The position numbers and the translations under genes are program-made. A stretch of DNA of 64,000 nucleotides from Planoprotostelium fungivorum (taxonomy: Eukaryota > Evosea > Variosea > Cavosteliida > Cavosteliaceae): assembly GCA_003024175.1 (NCBI GenBank), contig MDYQ01000091.1, positions 1 to 64,000 on the forward strand, in the 5' to 3' direction. Numbering within the stretch: position 1 is the stretch's first letter; every line of letters begins with the position of its first letter. The notes below the pieces were generated by a model, which searched no databases, was not told where the DNA came from, and saw only the letters and a program-made list of their open reading frames with translations. Below are positions 22,045-34,748 of this stretch, in pieces.

Positions 22045-23013
22045 TGCAACCGCAAAGTGAAAAATGAGAAAGAGAGCTCACAAGTCGGAGGACAGACATT
22101 ATTCTTGTCACGATTGGCGGGCGGGGGACAAATATAAATGTTCACGATGTCAACAGACAGCGACCTTTTAACACTCAAATGTTTGTCTGTGTCGCGGACG
22201 TGGAGAGCAGAGATTCATTTCCAAGAACGGTGACCATTGTGAAACGCGCTCAGCCTCCATCGGCCGTGAATGAATCAGGTGGTGGAACGACAAGAAAAGG
22301 GCACTGAATCTTTTGTGGAACAACGGCACTCCATAGGGTATCATCGCGTTTCACCCGATGAAGTGTCTTCTGTCACGCGTGACCCGCATATATTCGCACC
22401 GGATTGTAGATCGTTGAAGGATTAAATCGGCTGATAAGATCAATAAATCATCTCTCGTCAACCTCTGTTATACTTTGACAGCCACGCTAGGCCACCTTCA
22501 ACCACCGCGGAATGCTGACCCTGACCCACGGTACACTGCAGACACACGCAATTTCTTCACCACACATATCGCAGCGGCTATTTCAGTTGGTGAGGATGAT
22601 ATTAACACAGTATCCTAGTTCTTGGGCTCCTCGACCTTAGTCGATGGATTAATCTCGCATCATGCGAAATACTCCGATTTAATTCGTTGAAAAATTCATG
22701 CCCTCTACAACGATAAACAACCTGCTATGAATAAACACTTTCAGCTTATTTTCAATCGAGCCAGTCTTAACTTACCTGTTATCGGTGTGGATCTATCGCC
22801 ACGATGAGTGGTATCCTTATACGAGCCTCAAAGCTTACATCTTCACTGTTGACTTGATGATCATGACGGATCCAAAACGGATCGACATTCAACATCATCT
22901 GTCCACAAGCTCAACTACACCAGCCTTAATATTACAAAGTTGAAACCACGAATTAACAATCAAAGTGACAACGAGTACCGACGAGCACGAACAGGAGCAA
23001 GTGTATTCATTCT
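22045..23013. other. Intergenic region, nothing recognised
   Basis: 970 bp between two minus-strand genes; it includes the lectin promoter (AAATATAAATG near 22130). The minus-strand open frame 22895-23170 crosses the true end of the thaumatin gene through its last intron and is not separate. Confidence 0.5.
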
Positions 23014-24617
23014 TTACAACTTCAGAGGATAAGGTGCACTTCCCCGAGGACAGAACTCCATCTGCATCTCTCGTCAGCCGGCCTCTCATCACCGTCACAT
23101 CGCTCACCTGATATTTAACAACACCAGCGGGACACGTGTGAAGGCCCACACCGTCATCTGCTCCCGTCACATCGACATCACCTCCAACATCATGATCTCA
23201 TCTCACCGTACGAATAAGAATAGATACCGGGAGCCATATTGTGAACGGCCTTGACGAATTTCGTATTCACGATGGGTCCCGCCCTGCAATCTTGAGGTCC
23301 GATGCAGCCTTGATCCAATTGACAATTCCTATTCTTCATTTCAGCTGAAAACTTCATGAAAGAAGTCACTGTGGGTTTGGTGTGGGACAGCACATCCATA
23401 CGGCAGGCTCTACATGTCTCATGAGCGATGAAGAGTTGAACGTCTACTCACTCGACCCCTCGGGCAGACCAAAACCAGACGGAGCGCCGTAAGTCAATTT
23501 CTTGCAGGGTGACATGCATCCTAAGACCATGTTGTTCTTGATGTATCTCAGATCCAAGTGGTTCATGTTCTTTCCGCCATAAGAAGGAAACTTTCCACCC
23601 CACGATGCGTCATCGTCTCCGGGGCATTTCCTCAAATCCAAGTGAGAGCCGTCGACTTGCTTCAGAGTGTGAGATGAATGAAAGAGGAGAAGGACTCACA
23701 GTGAGATTGGTACACCGGCCGACTTCGCAGTCGCATTTTTCAGTCTGTCCGAAGACATTGACCTTGTAAGGGAGAGTCCATCCGTCCACCTGAAATTTCG
23801 GTGAATCTTCTCGTCGTCTACTCAAATGATGACAGTAGGTGATGTGATACGTATCCTACGTACCTGAGACGTGTCCCACCATGTCGTGGGTTTAGAAGAG
23901 TGACACGAAGAGCCTGGCTTGCAGCCCCAAGTTGCCTCGAACAGCGAATCGATGGGAATGTGACAGCCTCCGTCCGGGCATCCTGTCATCATCTTCACAT
24001 CGGGGTACGTACGTTACGTATGTACTTACCCCCGGGAGGCTGCGGCCAGTACTGCATGGAGTCACCGATGAGACAGTTTCTACCTTGTTCGTTGCAACCG
24101 TATTTAGCCCAGAAGCGGGTGCCTTCTGCTCCCTCGTTCGGAATGTTGTATTCTAATTTTCCACCGGCGGGGAGCCTGGGAGCGGTTGGAATACTACAAC
24201 GAGCTAGTCGACTCACTTTCGGACGGTGGTAGATTGACCGGGAAGGGGTGAACCTTTTCCTCCCATTCTGGCTTCCATAAACAGCTGCTCACCGTCATCA
24301 CGTCGTGATCACGATCAACTCACAGTGACACCACAGTTGTTGATAACCGTGAAGTCGGCCTTACCATTGGCTGAGCCACCACCACCACCATTGTTACCGC
24401 TGCTGCCACCACCGTTGTTGCTCGAGCCACCACCGTTGTTACCACCGCCCCCGTTGTCCTTGCAGAATTGTTTCTGAGTTAAAATGCCGTTGGGACAGCA
24501 ATACAAGCTGTCCATGTAACATGCATCACCGCATGTCTTCAGAGGCGGTGGACAAGTGGCCACGGACAGCACCGCTACGAAAGAGGACACCAAGAGGAGG
24601 AGAGAGGCTGACCTCAT
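23014..24617 (-). CDS. Thaumatin-like protein with Cys-rich N-terminus and Gly/Asn/Ser linker
   Basis: ATG 24617 begins a signal peptide (MRSASLLLLVSSFVAVLSVA). A short Cys-rich segment (TCPPPLKTCGDACYMDSLYC, CPNG) and a Gly/Asn/Ser linker with GGGSS units come before the thaumatin fold: ADFTVINNCGVTV, then CHIPIDSLFEATWGCK, VDGWTLPYKVNVFG and KCDCEVGRCTNL. The C-terminal block reads APGIYSYSYDDGVGLHTCP and, after the last intron (GTGAGC...GATGCAG), MEFCPRGSAPYPLKL with stop 23016-23014. YSY(A/S)YDD and the final xFCP are thaumatin-family hallmarks. Some family members bind or cut beta-glucans, so a role against fungal or bacterial walls is plausible for a phagotroph. The last exon is only 48 nt and easily missed. 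Confidence 0.88.
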
Positions 24618-24974
24618 GCTCGCGTCGGTTGAGAATGAGCCACGAGCACCGGCCGATGTGATGAATTTTCGCTGCCGATTTCCATATTGATGGCAGCGTT
24701 GATTCTTTGTCCTCTGGGATAACAACGACGAAGATTCTGAGGACAGAGAAGTGAGATGTGAGATGTCACGCATTATCAGCTAAGCCGTTGAGATGGATCG
24801 GTGGTGCCCGTTTTGTCAAGGTGTGACGCCTCAGGGTGACAATGTCTAAAGCATTATTCGTCGTGATCGTTAACATCAACATCATCCTCCGACTTCTCAC
24901 TCGCCGCCTCTAATGCAGTCCGTCTCCGCATCTTTCAACAACATCACGTCACATCCACATCATCTCTCAATTCT
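24618..24974. other. Short intergenic region
   Basis: Promoter side of the thaumatin gene and 3' flank of VPS41. No gene recognised. Confidence 0.45.
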
Positions 24975-27900
24975 TTATCGTGGTGGTTGTCCCGGATTCG
25001 ATACGCTAGGTCCTATCTTCCTCGTCGCTCTCGATATAGAAGCCGCCTTTGTCCTCTTCGTCTGTGCCTGACAGATAGAACAGTGGACCTCTCCTACCAG
25101 TCCTGATTGTCTCACGTGACTCGAGATCGATGCGACGTCACCCTCTGTCGTTCTCAGACATCCTGAGATATCGTAAGTCATCATAGGAGGTGTGAAGACA
25201 GACGATCATGATGACACATCGCATCTCTCCATCATGATGTTAACGATGTCTTCTCACCCTGGTGGTATAGATGTCTACAACGAAAGACGACGATGTCTTT
25301 GTTCCCCCCGATGATGCTGTCATCGCAAACGGCACACTTCTGCTCGACTTCGACTCGAACGGGCCTGCGGTTCTGCTTGTTCAATTTGAGAGCTAAATCG
25401 ACACAATCTTGCTTCAGAATCCTCTTGCAGCCTGCATGACGTCATGATGATGAACGATGACGTCATCAGACCTTCACGGAGGGACATCTGCAGGTTGTAG
25501 TCGGAGATAATCTTTACTATGCGGTCTCTTAGTCCGATCACCTGGTGAAAGTGATGAGGATATTTTGGCGGGAAAAAATTTGGCGGGAAACCCACCTCCA
25601 TTCCGATGGGAATCCTCTTGATCAACCGAACGGGGTCGACGTACGCACCTGTACGTACCGTCAATCTACAACGATTCAATAGACACCACCACCCACCGAT
25701 GTGCTCCAATAGCCCAGATACAAATCTAGGGTTTTTCATGGAATAGTCGATCAGATCTTCCCACAACTCGTCATCGTTCTGTGGCTCGATGAATTCGATG
25801 GCCTGTACGAGTCAGTTTTCCGCGAAATTTCATCCGTCTACAACGCCCACCTTCTTCACGTCTGCGATATTTTCGATCAACAATTGGAGTGCCTGCTTGA
25901 CTTTTCCCATTCTTCCCAATATGTACACCATCTCCGGATAATATTTCTTATCCGCACACACCTATCTCTCATCAATCTACAACGTTGTAGATCGACGCAC
26001 CTGGTAGGCCCTCTCCAATGCCCAGTAGTTGCTCTGCTTGAGAAAAGTCATGAGGAATTCGTAGTTGTACTCTGCGTAGAGAGCGACTTGCATCTCGTGA
26101 TAGGTCTGTCCAATGTGTGGATCTTTTTCAAATAGAGCGTGGAGATAATTGTGAAGCATGAGGGGATAGCCTCTCAGTTGATCGACGACCTCTGCGATCT
26201 GAAATCTACGTGAGTTTTCCACGGAATTTCGCGAAAAAATACCGGAACTCTCTCGGTGTGGGAGACCAACATCTGTACCGCCCTCTTCGGGTCGTAATCC
26301 ATCAGTAGATGCACCTGACGTGTCAGATCATCCATCTACAACGAGCCATACACACCTTGTCTCGAATGGAATCGAATAAATCATACTGCTCGATGGTTTC
26401 AAATGCATTTGGCCTCTTCAATTGCAATAGAATGTGTAATGTCTTGTCGTATTTCTTCGCGTAAGTGTACCTGTCTCGATCATCTACATCGTTGTAGACG
26501 GACGATTTCCACTCACAGTTTGGCCAGGGCGTCCAATAGAACTGGACTCTGCGTGTGTTTCTCTTTCAGGGGACGGATGATGGTCTTCGGGTTGTATATG
26601 TTTGGAGGCCACTCTCCAATGAGGGACAAGAATTTTCCGTGATCTTTCGGATCGGAACTTGCGAGGAAAGTTCCGAGGATGGTCTCGTAGACGGTCTCAT
26701 TCAGTGTGGGCCTCGCTGAAATTTCGCGTGAATCTCCGGAAAATCTCGATGGAATCTCACCGATGGGTATATAATCAACGATGGCTCTCAATTGACCCGC
26801 GCGGACAAAGTTGTAGACCCACTTGCTCCACAGCACGGGATCTTTTCTAAGAATTCTCGTGCACATTTCTGCGGCCTTTTCTGATTGATTCGAGGTGAGC
26901 AGCTCATCGATGTACTTCTCCCCGATGTCTACCAATTTGTGGACACGAAGTAATGCTTCACTCTGTTCTGCAACACGCAGAGCTGCTTCGTATCTGTAGG
27001 ATGTCATGTAAATATTGGCGGGAAATGTGGAAATTTCGAAGAGAATTCACCTCTTACGCTCCATCAACCAAGCTACGTGATCGTCCAAGTCTCTGGGTCT
27101 GGCCACCACGATATCCCTCGGTGATACCACGTAGAAGAGTGATTCTACAACCGTCACGTGATTGATGACGTCATCACACGTCACCTTCCGACATAAACCC
27201 TAATCGGTAGTGGTTGGCCTTGTACTGTTCAAATCCGTGAATAGTCAAAGCATCGGAAGAGATCTCCTTATTGTTCCGGTTGATGATCCGAAACTCCGGT
27301 CTCAGTCCTTGCTGGTGCCACGTCACTCGTACGTATCTTACGTACGACTTCTCGTCGTGATATCTCACCGTTCGTGAACCGCGACGGTCGTCCGTCTCTT
27401 CATCATCTAAATAGGCCAGCAAGATGAGATATTCACCGAACGGAGCGATGCCCGATATATTGTAATCCGTCTGAAACCTGCGACGCTCGATCTGCGATTT
27501 TCCACGAAATTTCTCACATAGAAGTGATCTGTACGTAACGATCCGGTAGAGCGGAGGAAGGGTCGCCCGTTGTAGTGGCCGCGGGTGATCTTTCTTTGAT
27601 ACTTCCGATCTTGACGCTGTCCGCCCAGCCGATGAGTAAGCTAGTGGGTGACTCCCAACACAACTGACAGTGGTACAGATCAGGTCTTGGTGATCCCTAT
27701 TCAAAGTTAACATCGAAACGGTGAGACACACGGATCGTGATCAACATCGCGATTATGATGATCGAGAGGAGATGAAGAGACAGTGTTGTCTCACTTTGGG
27801 TCGATCGATGTAAGTGATGCGTTGTCCACTGTCACAGTCGAATATTTTGACCCCCATGTCATTGGCCCATGCGATGAGTGATTGGCACCACTTGATGCTG

Positions 27901-29010
27901 TAGATGGGACCCTCTCCGGAGTGGATGTTGTTGTCTCTCCTTCCGAACCATCCTGACGTCCACGTCATCACGATCATCATCATCATGATCATCGCCAATG
28001 ATGATGATGTGTCACCTTTCGAGTTCATGATGAGGTGTCCACTCTTTCCACCGATGGCAAACGAACGAGTCGTCTTCTTTGAGAAATCTGGATCCAATGC
28101 GATGGCATAGACTGGCCTCTGGTGCTCGTATTCGATGGTATCTGTACCGTACAGACTGTTGATGACCACTCTGCCTGTTGAAAGAGTAAATGAATGAGTC
28201 AAAAAAAAGTATTATGTTTTCTGTCTGTAGATGTTTTTTCTTCGATGTGTCCTCCTTCTATTTCGTTTCGTCTTCGAACGTTCTCGACGATGGATTCGTT
28301 GATGATGGATGTCGATGTGAAAATTCGATGTGAGATTATTTGGATGTGATTGTGTCGAATCATCATCGTCGAAGGCTCACCGTCATCGGAACAACTGGCG
28401 ATGTATTCTCCGGCGGTGTCGACGGATAATTCGTTGATGGTTGTGGAATGAGACGCGAATCGCTTGATCTCATTACCGTTGAAATCCAAAATATAGACAA
28501 CACCCCAGTGCGTACCTAAGGCCTGAATGAAGTCAGATCAGTTGGAGATGGGTATAGGATGTTCATGATACAGACAAGAAATTTAGAATGGACTGTCATG
28601 CAGCTGGCTGCATCTTTTCGTAGGATGTCTGAGACGCTGGATCCCAGCCTCTGATATTTCAATTTGGGTTCCTCCTGTTCCTATTGAAATGGTCACAATG
28701 ATGATGAATGGTCGCGTAGATTGAAGACGGAATGTAAGCATAAAGAGATTTAGATGCGAATCTTATCGCAGATCACCTCATCTTCAGATGACTCCTCTAA
28801 ATCTGTGACAGTGTGAGACATAGATGCAGTTGAATGGACAGAATCGAGTTACCTTCTGAAGACGTGTTGTTGTCTAAGTCCTGAGACGAAACGGAAGAGG
28901 TGTCGTTGCCTTCTTCATCGTCTAGTTCCAACATCTGTCACGACTCTGAGCATCTGGATGCAGATGAAACAGTGGTCAGTCACCTGTTGGGGGACGTTCT
29001 TGTCAGACAT
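24975..29010 (-). CDS. VPS41: VPS41, HOPS tethering-complex subunit
   Basis: VPS41 tethers late endosomes, AP-3 vesicles and autophagosomes to the lysosome as part of HOPS, binding Rab7. ATG 29010 (MSDKNVPQQ) is followed by an acidic Ser-rich leader, then EPKLKYQRLGSSVSDILRKD, ALGTHWGVVYILDFNGNEIK and other WD40-type beta-propeller blades (YEHQRPVYAIALDPDFS, FAIGGKSGHLIMNSKG). The clathrin-like helical region includes AAEMCTRILRKDPVLWSKWV, LRAIVDYIPIGEI and LLDALAKL. The C-terminal RING has CAVCDDSI, VVFRCRHLYHQ and, after an intron, CSICQ. Stop at 24975. At least 15 short introns; several carry TCTACANNNNTGTAGA or GAAATTTC blocks. Full domain order matches the family. Exon borders were checked only in part. 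Confidence 0.93.
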
Positions 29011-29243
29011 GTCCAATGCGCCCGTATTTGCAATCGTAGACACAGATCGCTCATGTCTCTTCGTCTACAACACAATTCGATTTTGTCTTCGATTTCGCTC
29101 CACTTTTTCAATTGCATCGTGATCACGCGGTCGATCGTATTCACGAAGGACACATCAGAAGTGATCGGAGGTCATGATCTCATTACATTTCATTTTCTAC
29201 TTTTGTACAGTTTCGTACAACATCATCGAGACAATTGGCTGCA

Positions 29244-30226
29244 TTACATCTCCATATCTTCAGCCATCCCATAGTCACTGAAAAGATCGTCATCATCAGA
29301 TCGTATGAGTCAACTACATACTCAGAATCATCCTCATAGCCGCCGATGGAGTTTGACATCTTATTGAAGGCTCTCGTTTGGAAGAAGACGATCCTCTTCA
29401 GCCTCCTATCCTCTCATGTGAGTTCATTATCGATCACACTCCATCTCGATGTTGTTATCTGATCGTCATCTCACTTGTTGAAGAAGAAATAGTTGAAGCT
29501 CCAGACTTGACCATCCTCATTAAACGGATCACAGTCGATGTCAGGAATGTAAGAGTAGACATCACACTCCTTCGTCACACACATCTCCAGTTCTAAGACG
29601 TTCCACAGTCTCGCACAGAACTCATCAGAGCCCCCAGGCATCACTGAGAGTCCATGTCAGATGGAGATGGAAAACGGATCTTCACCTCCAGCCAGAGTGC
29701 TGTTGATAGAGGACATGATGACTTGTATATTGAGCTCCTTGTTGAACTGGTGTGGTTGAACGTCACTGTCACAATGTATTTAGCACTACATAATCGACAG
29801 GTGAAATGGTGGATGTCATACCTGAAATCGTAGTCGGTGAACGCAGCATTCAACAGAGAGATGAGATAGACGAAGGTCCTTCGAGATGATGGCTCTACGA
29901 GAGGGCCAAATGGCGATGTGCCCAACATCTGGATCTGTTCAATCTCTGCATTTCGGTCCGAGATCATTACCTCCATAGAATCGGTGGGGGACTTGGCGAT
30001 CTCTGCCTGGAACTGATTCTCTATCGTCTTGTGTAATTTCTTATCGGCACCGGCGCTCTTACCTATGGAAGATGAGATCCGTCGCAGTTTCTCGAAGGTG
30101 TTCCGTTGCTTCATTCGACTCACACGACCATGCCTCTATACGTGCGTCTATTTTGTATGCTGTCGTCGTGATACCAGCCAAATCTTCGGAGAGTCTTCTC
30201 AGAGAGGGATTCTCTATGAATTTCAT
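29244..30226 (-). CDS. MAF1: MAF1, repressor of RNA polymerase III
   Basis: ATG 30226 begins [18 protein letters not shown] and reaches RIEAWSC; an intron of about 60 nt (GTGAGTCG...TCCATAG) then joins to [20 protein letters not shown]. Human MAF1 has the same GRIESY SCK.AG.DK...K order. Box A continues [20 protein letters not shown]; box C is at the end with [15 protein letters not shown], followed by the acidic tail [18 protein letters not shown] and stop at 29244. MAF1 binds Pol III and blocks tRNA and 5S transcription under stress, controlled by TORC1 phosphorylation. The last exon is tiny (about 35 nt). It is followed by VPS41 on the same strand with 233 bp between stop and start. Confidence 0.95.
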
Positions 30227-30479
30227 CGCTTCTGTGGATTGTGTCGTGAGCTGGTGATGGACCGACCGTTAAAAGCACAACTTTTCCAAGAATTGTAAGT
30301 CTACAAACTTGAAGCGAATCTGTCGGCACAACGATCGGCTCCATCCGAACTTTGATAATACCCTGTTACAACGACATACCCCTCTCCATACCCCAATAGC
30401 ACGATGGATATATATCAACAGATGTCTCACTCGTGATCTGACAGAAGGAGATCGAGATTTGTGATAATGCATTGTACAT

Positions 30480-31216
30480 CTATTGACTTTTCTCCTCCAC
30501 CTTCAATATGACCTCCTTCGCGTTCTGTCCTTGAATAACCTCAGTCAGTCCAGGCAGGTACCTCCTGAATATACTATGTCCTATCTTCTCCATCTCATCG
30601 TGTTGCTTGGTGACGCTATCTCCACAGAGAGGCAACTCAGCCCTCCAGCACATCGATCCCACAGCCCACGACAGATTGCCCCTGAAGCAGTCAATCTCCT
30701 CATCTTCTCGATGTCACTTACAATGCAAGACAGTGGTTGGCTCTCGTGATGTATTCTATGACTACCGTTGACATCAGCACTGGCAAGGCTTGACTTTGGT
30801 GATCTCACCTGGATCGACTCGGCTGTCCGGAAGGTCATCTACCTCTTTTCGGAACGTGATGGACAACCGGCCTTCTTTCCACTGAGTCAAGACGCTGTAT
30901 TTGAAGCCCTGGACGGCCCATCTGCACCAGATGGTATCTGTCGATTCCGACAGTATCTTGATCTGTTGAGTGGAATACATCGCGCTGATCTCTTTGATAG
31001 GCTCATGTGCCGGGCTGACTTTTGCAGTCTGGTGAGAAGGTTTATGGTCCTTGGTCGCTTTATCCTTGGTGACGCAAGAGGTGCAGAGATCGTAATCACA
31101 GCACTCCAAACATCTGGCTGCGTCAGACGTCGTTCGGGAGATTGTCCTCACTTGTGTCTATCCCCAATGATGGGTGTGGAGTTGCATCCGTCGCAGGTAA
31201 CTCCTACCCAACTCAT
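30480..31216 (-). CDS. ZZ-type zinc-finger protein
   Basis: ATG 31216 (MSWVGVTCDGC) leads straight into a ZZ finger: TCDGCNSTPIIGDRHK, then after an intron (GTGAGG...GCCAG) CLECCDYDLCTSCVTKD, with HKPSH closing the site. ZZ fingers bind two zinc ions and recognise N-terminal or histone tails. The rest (STDTIWCRWAVQGFKYSVL, ITFRKEVDDLPDS, GHSIFRRYLPGLTEVI) is helical/beta and unrecognised. Stop at 30480. An upstream in-frame ATG at 31360 would add 48 residues, but that stretch holds a palindromic promoter-like motif cluster and lies only 12 bp from the opposite gene's ATG, so 31216 is preferred. I cannot name the orthologue. Confidence 0.72.
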
Positions 31217-31372
31217 GCTGATCTGAAATGTGGAGCTCGGCAGGTAAACCTCTCCTGCCCAAAATGTTTGGGCAGATATCACCTGCACCGATAGCCTGAG
31301 GCTTTGTTTTGGGCAGACCAAATATATTTGGGCAAAACGATCTAGTTTCTCTCTCATCATTATTCACGAAAC
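31217..31372. promoter_or_regulatory. Divergent promoter with four TTTGGGCA motifs
   Basis: 156 bp between ZZ and kinase start codons. TGCCCAAAATGTTTGGGCA (31256-31274) is a perfect 8-3-8 inverted repeat. Two more TTTGGGCA copies sit at 31308-31315 and 31327-31334, separated by 41 and 19 bp. An AT-rich AAATATATTTG overlaps the last copy and could serve as a TATA-like element. Such spacing suggests a dimeric DNA-binding factor. Function inferred. Confidence 0.6.
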
Positions 31373-32879
31373 ATGGGGTCTGCTTTGGTCAGGCAAGCGG
31401 TCGCGTCTGCATTAGGCGAATGCGCTCAGGGAATCCCCACTTGTGTACAGGTCAAGGATAAGTGGATCGTATTCAAAGACGGCTTCAAAGTCGTCCTCTG
31501 GTTCTCATCCAACAACATCATCTGTGGTGTGGCATCGTTCGACCTACACATTCCAGAGCCCTGTCGTGCCAAAGTGGCACGCGTCATCAACGAGTTCAAT
31601 CCCACGGGTGGTGGCCACAACATCGAGATGGATTTCGACGACGGTCAAGTGCGACTCAGCGTCAACTCACTCGTGCCCATGCCTGCCGATCCCGACGTCT
31701 ATCGCTTCTTGGCCAAAAGCGTCGTCGATGGGCTCATCACTGCCGCGCAGGTGAACGAACTCCATCGTTTCGATCACCAACACGTAACAGGTCCTAGCTC
31801 GCAGCATTTCCGGCTGGATCCTGAATTTAGAGGACAGCGCGGAGGCTCCAGCGGCACCACGACCACTCTCACCTCCCAGAAACGTTCCCGTTAACGAGGC
31901 GAAAATTCTTCCAGATTTGTCGAGAGATGCCGATCCATCTGATCTCACGGACAAAGTGGAGATCGGCAGAGGAGGTTTCGGTATCGTCTATCGATGCAAC
32001 TGGAGGGGAACGACAGTGGCAGTGAAAGAATTCCCTCCCGCCAGAGACGGCGTCGATGAAGAGTGTCAGAAGGAATTTCAGACGATGATGGGGCTAGCAC
32101 ATCCGAACATCGTGAGAGTCTTCACTGGTAATATGGATCCTCCGTACATCGTCATGGAATATTATGGAGGAGGTGAGACAATGTGTGGTAACCATCGTGG
32201 TGGCTCATATGATCGTTTCAGGTTCACTGGAAGACAAAATCCATGGTGATGGGAGAGCCGAGTATGAGATCTGGCCGCTAAAGAAGAAACTGCAGGCTGG
32301 AATGGATATTGCGAACGGGCTGATCTATCTGCATGTAGATAAGAAAGCAGTTCATCAGGACCTCAAGCCCGGTGAGTCATAGTCCAACCAAGAAGATCTT
32401 CCGCTGAAAAACCCTTAGGGAACATCATGTTGAACACGGGAGGAAGTTGCGTCATTGTTGACTTTGGTCTCACTCGGTTCAGAAACGCCGTCACCTCTAC
32501 CGCCACAGGTAGAATATGACTAAATCCTTCAACGTGGTCTGATGTTCAGACAGTCATCCAAGGACAAGGAGGAACTCTCCTCTACATGGCTCCCGAGGCC
32601 TTCGATCAGGAGATCAGCAGCGCGAGCGACATCTACTCATTGGGTGTCATCTTGTGGGAGATACTCTCAGGCTGCGTGCCATATAGAGAGTATGCCAATA
32701 TTATGGCTGTCTTCAAAGCAGTTGCTGTTGAAGGAAAGAGACCACCACTCCCCTCAGGAGATCACACCACATCGGCCGTCAATCAGCTGATGGAGAAGAT
32801 GTGGGACAAAGACCCTCGATCACGTCCGACAGCTGCAGAGGTGTCTAAGACACTGAAAGCCGAGATCAATACATTATGA
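31373..32879 (+). CDS. YbjN-like domain fused to a TKL-type protein kinase
   Basis: ATG 31373. Residues ~1-127 (KWIVFKDGFKVVLWFSS ... ARVINEFNPTGGGHNIEMDF, then DDGQVRLSVNSLVPM) resemble the YbjN/type III-chaperone-like fold. An intron (GTGAAC...GTAACAG) then joins the frame to a Pro-rich linker and the kinase, so this is one gene. Kinase motifs: glycine loop IGRGGFGIVY, VAVKEF lysine, APPEARING catalytic loop VHQDLKPGNIML with HQD instead of HRD, DFG in VDFGLTR, and YMAPEAF. The C-lobe has SDIYSLGVILWEILSG and DPRSRPTAAEV, stop at 32879. The catalytic Asp is kept, so it is probably active; loss of the HRD arginine suggests little need for activation-loop phosphorylation. Sequence style is that of tyrosine-kinase-like (TKL) Ser/Thr kinases. 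The YbjN call is from pattern only. Confidence 0.8.
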
Positions 32880-32941
32880 ACATCTATTTCATTCGTTTCT
32901 TCTGTATTTCGCACCGATCCGATGGACCTGCATCATCGTCA

Positions 32942-34514
<1,573 letters not shown>

Positions 34515-34748
34515 GCCGATGAAATGTGGTTGTGTGTCGTAATTGGCCTCTTTCCGGTTTCAACTTGAAGAAACATAAAGAGGATGATGTCAAAGAGGAT
34601 GCAAGGTCGAAAAGATACGTCCATCGTGCAAGTCACGTATTTAATAAATCATGTTTCTGTCGTTGATTCTCTCGTTGGCCATCTCTAACTCGATCCATGA
34701 CACAGGTACGGCCCACTTCTGTTCTTCTGTTCTCTTTCAGTCTCTATA

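Noticed and set aside
22895-23170. 91-codon minus-strand frame
   Set aside because: It is the penultimate exon of the thaumatin gene read on through its last intron; the spliced end at 23014 matches the family.
27330-27350. TACGTATCTTACGTA palindrome, similar to strings in introns at 23850 and 40310
   Set aside because: Here it encodes SYVRYVRV in VPS41, so it is not evidence of a shared regulatory element.
31217-31360. N-terminal extension of the ZZ protein from ATG 31360
   Set aside because: It would overlap a palindromic motif cluster and start 12 bp from the opposite gene; the ATG at 31216 sits directly before the ZZ domain.
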